Shown here: positions 59,094 to 64,000 of the stretch, one piece after another
Layout of the letters: each line of letters begins with the position of its first letter
Position numbering within the stretch: the stretch's first letter is position 1
DNA from: PALSA-968 sp964387075
Lineage (GTDB): Bacteria; Bacteroidota; Bacteroidia; B-17B0; Aurantibacillaceae
Length of the DNA stretch: 64,000 nt
Assembly (NCBI GenBank): GCA_964387075.1
Contig: CAYLVB010000003.1
Span: 310,001 to 374,000, forward strand
Direction of reading: 5' to 3'
Translations under genes and position numbers: made by a program
Notes under the pieces: model-generated
Databases searched by the model: none
What the model was told of the DNA's origin: nothing
What the model saw: the letters and a program-made list of their open reading frames with translations, nothing else

Positions 59094-60492
59094 AGCGGTA
59101 CTCCTAAGCCTTTTATTTTTACTTCACACAAGATCTTTCTCCCAAAAAACCGACACTATTGACGGAATTAAATTCTGCATTGGCGATATACAGGTTGAAG
59201 GAAACAAGAAAACAAAGCTGCGCATCATATTCCGTGAGCTCACGTTCAAAAGTGGCGATTCACTTACTTTAACAGAGCTGCATAGCAAATGCAAACGGGC
59301 GCAGCAAAATCTCATGAACACCTCGCTTTTCGTGCACGATACGGTTTCCTTTGTGATTGATACAGCATCGCAAAGAACGCTGGTAAAAATAAAAGTGCAG
59401 GAGCGTTGGTACTTGTGGCCCGGACTTATCTTTGAGATACAGGACCGAAACTTCAATTCCTGGTGGGAGACCAAGGACCTTTTCCGCATCAATTACGGAG
59501 TGAGATTAACGGTGTACAACCTGTTTGGGCTTAACCAAACCCTGACAATGATCTTTCGTCGTGGTTATACCGAACAATACGGCGCCAGCTACCGCATTCC
59601 CTTCATTAATAAAAGGCAAACGCTCGGGTTAACCGCCAGCGCGAATTATTTCCGCAACAATGAAGTGTGGTATAGAACTTCGGATGATAAACTTGATTTT
59701 TACCGCGATCGCAACACCTATGTGCGGCAGGACAAGGAAGTAAAGCTGGGCTTAACACATCGGCATCAACTATACATACGACAAAGTCTTGAAGGCTTTT
59801 ATAAAAGCAGTTCGGTCACCGATACGATCACTAAGCTGAACCCGAATTACTATGATTCAAGCCAAACTTTCATCCAGTATTTCAGCCTGCAATACCGTTT
59901 TATTTACGATTACCGCGATTACAAACCTTATCCAACAAAAGGGTATTATCTCGAGGGCGGTATTGTGAAAGATGGTTTTGGCATTTTAAATGGCGAGACC
60001 ACCAATAATCTGTATGTTTTTGGCAACGTGAAGCATTATGTCAAACTTTTTCACCGCACCTACATGATGAACGCGCTGAAGGGGAGGGTAATGCCCCTGT
60101 ATAAACCCGTGTACTATTTTAACCGCGCGCTGGGATATGGAGATCTTGTGCGCGGATACGAATATTACGTGATCGATGGCCAGAACTACGCGTTGCTGAA
60201 AAGTAATATCCGTTTACAGGTGATAAAGCCGCGGGTGATCCGTATGCCCATAAAACGTCTGCAGAAATTCAATAACATCACGTATGGCCTGTTCGTGGGG
60301 CCTTTTCTTGATGCAGGCTTTGTGCAGGATGATTTCTTTTTCAGGAACAATGCTTTAAGCAACGAACTGCTTTTGGGAGCCGGCCTGGGCATTGACCTCG
60401 TTGCGTATTACGATCTTGTTTTTAGGGTGGAATTTTCGGTGAACCGCTGGCAGCAGCCCGGCATTTACCTGCATTTGAACGCGCCTTTGTAA
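59065..60492 (+). CDS. Omp85/BamA-superfamily outer-membrane protein with one POTRA domain
   Basis: 475 residues from the ATG at 59065, overlapping the CBS gene by 29 nt in another frame. Signal peptide about 1-27 (RSFSQK). One POTRA domain (about 35-115: 'IGDIQVEGNKKTKLRIIFRE', 'LVKIKVQERWYLWP'), then a 16-strand-like barrel (about 120-475) with the 'GDLVRGYEYY' segment that matches the Omp85 L6 'VRGF' motif (VRGY here) and a C-terminal 'IYLHLNAPL'. It is shorter than BamA (which has five POTRAs), so it is more like the TamA/two-partner or Bacteroidota single-POTRA group. Cargo unknown. Confidence 0.83.
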   Translation: MNLCVSSTYKAVLLSLLFLLHTRSFSQKTDTIDGIKFCIGDIQVEGNKKTKLRIIFRELTFKSGDSLTLTELHSKCKRAQQNLMNTSLFVHDTVSFVIDTASQRTLVKIKVQERWYLWPGLIFEIQDRNFNSWWETKDLFRINYGVRLTVYNLFGLNQTLTMIFRRGYTEQYGASYRIPFINKRQTLGLTASANYFRNNEVWYRTSDDKLDFYRDRNTYVRQDKEVKLGLTHRHQLYIRQSLEGFYKSSSVTDTITKLNPNYYDSSQTFIQYFSLQYRFIYDYRDYKPYPTKGYYLEGGIVKDGFGILNGETTNNLYVFGNVKHYVKLFHRTYMMNALKGRVMPLYKPVYYFNRALGYGDLVRGYEYYVIDGQNYALLKSNIRLQVIKPRVIRMPIKRLQKFNNITYGLFVGPFLDAGFVQDDFFFRNNALSNELLLGAGLGIDLVAYYDLVFRVEFSVNRWQQPGIYLHLNAPL

Positions 60493-60525
60493 TCATTCAA
60501 AAAAGCGTACCTTTATATTCCATTT

Positions 60526-61401
60526 ATGATCGCTTTATACGCAAGGGCTGTTAAGGATAACCACGCTGATTATGTGAAAACACTCAGCACCCGGTTAGAC
60601 AAGGAAGGTATTGCATTCAGTATCCACGCCACCTATTACGCGTATCTGAAAAAGGAGTTTGGCTTTAACCTCGATGTGCAAACTTTCACCGGGCACGAGG
60701 ACCTTAAAAAACAAAAACCCGATGCATTGATCTCCCTGGGCGGCGATGGCACCATGCTTGAGACCGTTGACCTGGTGCGGGATACCGGCATTCCTGTATT
60801 AGGTGTGAACACGGGTCGCCTTGGTTTTTTGGCCAGCGTGTACAAAGAAGATTTTACCACAGCCATAGATAAGCTCATCCGCAAAAAATTTACGGTTGAG
60901 GCGCGGCAATTGCTGCAGCTTACTTCGCCAAACAATTTGTTTGAGCTCAAGGTGGCTTTGAATGAATGTACTCTTGTAAAGAAAGATTCCTCTTCCATGA
61001 TGAGCATCGATGTGGAGATAAACGGTGTTTTCCTGAATTCGTATTGGGCCGATGGCCTGATCATTTCCACGCCAACGGGCTCTACGGCGTATTCGCTGAG
61101 TTGCGGGGGGCCTTTGATCGTCCCTTCTTCAGAGAGCTTTATTCTTACACCCATAGCCCCGCATAACCTGAATGTGCGTCCTATCGTTATCGGCAGCGAT
61201 GCTGAGATACGCCTGAAGATCCGCGGTCGCGATAAACAAAACATCATTTCGCTCGATTCGCGCATGGCGCATATACAGACCGGCGAAGAAGTGGTGCTGA
61301 AAAAGGCGGCCTATCATTTTAACCTCATTAATTTAGAAGGGCAGCACTTCTTCACCACGCTACGCAATAAACTGATGTGGGGACTTGATAAGCGGAATTA
61401 A
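60526..61401 (+). CDS. nadK: NAD kinase
   Basis: 291 residues. 'SLGGDGTMLETV' (70-81) holds the GGDG motif with catalytic Asp74, 'GVNTGRLGFLA' is the second conserved loop, and 'DGLIISTPTGSTAYSLSCGGP' the third. Phosphorylates NAD to NADP. A TACCTTTA box lies 12 nt before the ATG. The gene sits between the Omp85-like gene and cca. Confidence 0.97.
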   Translation: MIALYARAVKDNHADYVKTLSTRLDKEGIAFSIHATYYAYLKKEFGFNLDVQTFTGHEDLKKQKPDALISLGGDGTMLETVDLVRDTGIPVLGVNTGRLGFLASVYKEDFTTAIDKLIRKKFTVEARQLLQLTSPNNLFELKVALNECTLVKKDSSSMMSIDVEINGVFLNSYWADGLIISTPTGSTAYSLSCGGPLIVPSSESFILTPIAPHNLNVRPIVIGSDAEIRLKIRGRDKQNIISLDSRMAHIQTGEEVVLKKAAYHFNLINLEGQHFFTTLRNKLMWGLDKRN

Positions 61402-61416
61402 TCAACCCGAATTCTG

Positions 61417-61424
61417 TACCTTTG
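61417..61424 (+). promoter_or_regulatory. -7 box of the cca gene
   Basis: TACCTTTG, exact TAnnTTTG match, ends 7 nt before the TTG start at 61432. Confidence 0.5.
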
Positions 61425-61431
61425 TCGCGCT

Positions 61432-62844
61432 TTGCAGGATCACTTAAATAACCCCGTTTTTAAACTCATTTCCCAATGCGCCGACGAATTGGGTGTGGAA
61501 GCTTATGTGATAGGCGGATTTGTACGGGATATTTTTTTGAGGCGCGGGCAAAAAAAAGATATTGATGTAGTTGCCATAGGTCGCGGCATCGACCTGGCCG
61601 AATGTGTAAAGAACAAATTGGGAGACGAAGCCCATCTCTCGGTCTTTAAGAATTTCGGCACAGCCCAGATCAAATGGGGCGAGGTAGAAATTGAATTTGT
61701 AGGCGCGCGCAAAGAATCTTACAGCCGCGATTCAAGAAAACCGGTTGTGGAAGACGGTACACTGGAAGACGATCAGAACCGCCGCGATTTCACCATCAAC
61801 GCATTGGCCCTTGGCTTAAGTAAACACAATTTCGGGAAACTCCTGGATCCTTTTAACGGGCAACAAGACCTCGAAAATAAAATCATACGTACCCCGCTCG
61901 ATCCGGATATTACATACAGCGACGACCCCCTGCGCATGATGCGCGCCATCCGTTTTGCTTCGCAGTTGAATTTTTCCATTGAGAAAAATTCATTCGAAGC
62001 GATATCGAAGAACAAGGAACGCATCACCATAGTTTCCAAAGAACGCATTGCTGATGAACTGAACAAGATCATTTTGTCGCCCGTGCCTTCGGTTGGATTT
62101 AAATTATTATTCGATACGGGCTTGCTTCAACTGATCTTTCCGCAGATGGCCAACCTGCAGGGTGTAGAGACCATCAAAGGAAAAGCGCACAAAGATAATT
62201 TCTACCATACACTCGAAGTGCTCGATAATGTTTCGCGCAATACCGATAATTTATGGCTACGATGGAGCGCCATCCTGCACGACATTGCCAAACCCGCCAC
62301 CAAACGCTATGAAGAGGGCAGGGGATGGACCTTCCACGGGCACGAAGACAAAGGCGCGCGCATGGTGCCGAAGATCTTTGCCGAGCTTAAACTTCCGCTC
62401 AATGAAAAAATGAAGTACGTGCAGAAACTCGTGTTGTTGCATTTGCGACCTATTGTTTTGGCTAAGTCAGAAGTGACCGATTCTGCGGTGCGTCGCTTGT
62501 TGTTTGAGGCAGGAGATGACATTGACGACCTGATGACCTTGTGCGACGCGGATATTACCACCAAGAGCTCGGCAAAAAAAGAGCGCTATCTCCGCAATTT
62601 CGCTCTCGTTCGCGTAAAATTGAAAGAACTCGAGGAGCGCGACCGTATCCGCAACTGGCAACCGCCCATCACCGGCGAGATCATCATGAAAACCTTTGAT
62701 ATTCCCGCCGGTAAGGAGATAGGGATCCTCAAAACCGCCATCCGCGACGCTATTTTGGACGGTGTGATCCGAAATGATTACCAGGAAGCTTTTGAGTTCA
62801 TGCTCAAAAAGGGTAAAGAATTCAACCTCTCCGCCAAACAGTAG
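61432..62844 (+). CDS. cca: CCA tRNA nucleotidyltransferase with HD domain
   Basis: 470 residues with a TTG start (61432). Head domain 'YVIGGFVRDIFLRRGQKKDIDVV' region with catalytic D43-x-D45; 'RRDFTINALAL' and 'DPLRMMRAIRFASQL' are the class II marks. An HD domain follows ('HTLEVLDNVSR', 'AILHDIAKP'). Adds or repairs the 3' CCA of tRNA; the HD part is phosphatase-like. The leaderless TTG start parallels dnaG. Confidence 0.95.
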   Translation: MQDHLNNPVFKLISQCADELGVEAYVIGGFVRDIFLRRGQKKDIDVVAIGRGIDLAECVKNKLGDEAHLSVFKNFGTAQIKWGEVEIEFVGARKESYSRDSRKPVVEDGTLEDDQNRRDFTINALALGLSKHNFGKLLDPFNGQQDLENKIIRTPLDPDITYSDDPLRMMRAIRFASQLNFSIEKNSFEAISKNKERITIVSKERIADELNKIILSPVPSVGFKLLFDTGLLQLIFPQMANLQGVETIKGKAHKDNFYHTLEVLDNVSRNTDNLWLRWSAILHDIAKPATKRYEEGRGWTFHGHEDKGARMVPKIFAELKLPLNEKMKYVQKLVLLHLRPIVLAKSEVTDSAVRRLLFEAGDDIDDLMTLCDADITTKSSAKKERYLRNFALVRVKLKELEERDRIRNWQPPITGEIIMKTFDIPAGKEIGILKTAIRDAILDGVIRNDYQEAFEFMLKKGKEFNLSAKQ

Positions 62845-62856
62845 AAAGAAAAAAGG

Positions 62857-62878
62857 GCCGATCATACCACTTATCGGC
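62857..62878. repeat. Small inverted repeat after cca
   Basis: GCCGAT / ATCGGC with 10-nt loop. Only the minus strand has a T-tract after the stem, though both flanking genes are plus-strand, so I do not call a terminator. Confidence 0.5.
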
Positions 62879-62910
62879 AAAACCCAACCACTTACAAAGT
62901 CGTACTGCAA

Positions 62911-62964
62911 TTGACCCCTTTCAGACCTAATTTGCACTGATAATCAGCGTTAAAGAAGGGTCAA
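62911..62964 (+). promoter_or_regulatory. Nested palindromes upstream of the exbB gene
   Basis: Outer arms TTGACCC (62911-62917) and GGGTCAA (62958-62964); inner palindrome CTGAT-A-ATCAG (62937-62947). TGATAATCAG also occurs at 24068-24077 upstream of the barrel protein gene. Possibly a regulator site; function inferred. Confidence 0.35.
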
Positions 62965-63005
62965 AACTTAACCCGTACAAGCTTTCAAATTCAAAACATA
63001 TTTAG

Positions 63006-63013
63006 TAAGTTTG
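63006..63013 (+). promoter_or_regulatory. -7 box of the exbB-exbD operon
   Basis: TAAGTTTG, exact TAnnTTTG match, giving a leader of about 40 nt to the ATG at 63056. Confidence 0.5.
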
Positions 63014-63055
63014 GCATCTTATAAAACACTAAAAAACAATCAAAAAACAATAACT

Positions 63056-63859
63056 ATGAGCAACCAAAAAACATCCGGCGGATTTTCATTCATCGTTTCC
63101 GCTTTGGCTATCCTGATCTGCCTTGGGATAGGAATTTTTGTTTACAAAGTGATCCTGGGTAACCCAACTAACTTCGATGCCGATGGGCCGGATAAAGGGC
63201 ACCCGCACAACATCCTCGGTACCATGTACAAAGGGGGCTTCATAGTTCCTATACTGATCGGGGTATTATTAACCGTAATCACTTTTTTCTTCGAGCGCCT
63301 CATCACCATTCAAAAAGCAATGGGCAAAGGAAGCACCGATAAATTCGTGGCAAAGATCAAATCATTGGTCTCTTCTAACCAATTGGACGAAGCTATTGCC
63401 GAGTGCGATAAGCAAAAAGGCTCATTGGCCAACGTGGTGCGCGAAGGCATCAGCAAATACAAATTCGTACAGAATGATTCTACCATGGATAAAGAGGCTA
63501 AGGTAGCCGCTATCCAAAAGTCGATCGAAGAAGCTACGGCGTTAGAATTACCTATGCTTTCCAAGAACATGGTGATCATTTCTACTTGTTCTTCTATCGG
63601 GGTGTTAGTGGGTCTGATCGGAACGGTATTCGGGATGATCAAAGCGTTCTCAGCCCTTTCGGCTGCCGGAGCTCCGGATACTTCAGCCCTTGCAACAGGT
63701 ATCTCCGAGGCACTTGTTAATACCGCTATCGGTATCCTCGCGTCTACCTTCGCTATCATTTTCTACAACCTGTTCTCTAACAGGGTTGACCAGCTTACCT
63801 ATGCGATGGATGAGGCCGGCTTCTCTATTATCCAGGAATTTCAGTCTACCGGGCATTAA
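63056..63859 (+). CDS. exbB: MotA/TolQ/ExbB-family proton channel protein
   Basis: 267 residues from the ATG at 63056 (MSNQKTSGGFSF). Membrane helices about 12-33, 60-82, 172-195 and 220-243; the family core is 'IISTCSSIGVLVGLIGTVFGMIKAFSAL' region with the conserved 'GLIGTVFGM', and 'ALVNTAIGILASTFAI'. With ExbD it forms the proton-driven motor that energises TonB-type transporters. ExbB is the best guess over TolQ because the next gene is ExbD-like and no tol genes follow in view. Confidence 0.9.
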   Translation: MSNQKTSGGFSFIVSALAILICLGIGIFVYKVILGNPTNFDADGPDKGHPHNILGTMYKGGFIVPILIGVLLTVITFFFERLITIQKAMGKGSTDKFVAKIKSLVSSNQLDEAIAECDKQKGSLANVVREGISKYKFVQNDSTMDKEAKVAAIQKSIEEATALELPMLSKNMVIISTCSSIGVLVGLIGTVFGMIKAFSALSAAGAPDTSALATGISEALVNTAIGILASTFAIIFYNLFSNRVDQLTYAMDEAGFSIIQEFQSTGH

Positions 63860-63921
63860 TTTTTGCCGGGTTTTATGGAATCCTAAAAAATAATACATCA
63901 TAACAATATAAAACTAAAGCA

Positions 63922-64000
63922 ATGCCTAAAATCAAAGTTGCAAAAAGCGCCCCCGGCCTGGACATGACGCCCATGGTGGATCTCGCTTTCCTTCTCGTGA
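63922..64000 (+). CDS. exbD: ExbD/TolR-family protein, N-terminal fragment (cut by window edge)
   Basis: 26 codons are visible: MPKIKVAKSAPGLDMTPMVDLAFLLV. The 'DMTPMVDLAFLLV' part is the ExbD/TolR cytoplasmic lead and membrane helix start, with the conserved proton-carrying Asp ('VDLAF'). 62 nt after the exbB stop, same transcript. Confidence 0.88.
   Translation, partial: MPKIKVAKSAPGLDMTPMVDLAFLLV

Noticed and set aside
60636..61265. 209-codon frame opposite nadK
   Set aside because: It lies fully inside nadK, which has all catalytic motifs.
62857..62878. Hairpin after cca as terminator
   Set aside because: The T-tract is on the wrong strand for the plus-strand gene.
1..64000. rRNA, tRNA, tmRNA, CRISPR, integrase or transposase genes
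   Set aside because: None could be recognised on either strand by reading; a tRNA or covariance search was not possible here.

Overview
The window is an ordinary chromosomal stretch of a Bacteroidota bacterium (Flavobacteriales/Sphingobacteriales type; genus not assignable by eye). The grounds are: five secreted proteins ending in type IX secretion tails (four type A, one type B/gliding-type); lineage-typical families (DUF4175, DUF1599, regulator-propeller receptors, ribosomal protein THX, PspC multi-domain protein, ExbB/ExbD-like pair); and many TAnnTTTG promoter boxes, the -7 element of Bacteroidota sigma factor. Base composition looks even and mid-40s GC. I see no rRNA, tRNA, CRISPR array, prophage or insertion sequence. 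Both edges cut genes: a response regulator on the left and an ExbD-like gene on the right.

Layout. 1-9.5 kb: a TPR histidine kinase with its response regulator, a 1280-residue T9SS cargo protein, then an OmpR-type two-component pair divergent from a Pro-rich T9SS protein. 9.6-15.6 kb: a one-domain AraC regulator, a HAD phosphatase-tgt-secreted protein operon, a glycosyltransferase-sigma factor-rsmG operon, and terC. 15.6-19.6 kb: a PadR/PspC/serine hydrolase cluster behind a promoter carrying an inverted repeat. 19.7-24 kb: purine salvage (PNP, apt), lpxK and an acyl-CoA dehydrogenase. 24-27 kb: four envelope genes (one beta-barrel, three lipoproteins). 27-34.1 kb: DinB/DUF1599 opposite folP, a MerR regulator, two linked SGNH hydrolases, DUF1572, VOC and DOPA-dioxygenase-like genes. 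34.1-39 kb: etfB-etfA-bifunctional nuclease and a second two-component pair. 39-48.2 kb: a minus-strand run of a huge propeller/SpoIIE receptor, DUF4175, an RsbW-like ATPase, ybeY, and a metalloprotease relative with no zinc site. 48.3-57.3 kb: pdhB, a repeat-rich gap, pth, a T9SS serine hydrolase, dnaG, envelope genes, THX and holB. 57.4-64 kb: a cupin, CBS, Omp85-like, nadK, cca and exbB/exbD run on the plus strand.

The most interesting signals are: four TTAAC repeats spaced one helical turn apart between a two-component system and its divergent secreted neighbour; an M43-like secreted protein that has lost its catalytic zinc segment in frame; a double-propeller SpoIIE receptor near an RsbW-like kinase (a possible partner-switching pathway with parts missing); nine genes whose -7 box lies 3-7 nt from the start codon, implying leaderless mRNAs, including GTG and TTG starts; four convergent gene pairs whose stop codons are exactly 1 nt apart; a hairpin-rich intergenic element at 49.4 kb; and altered metal sites in Tgt and YbeY. 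I did not find a clearly new multi-gene defence or mobile system.
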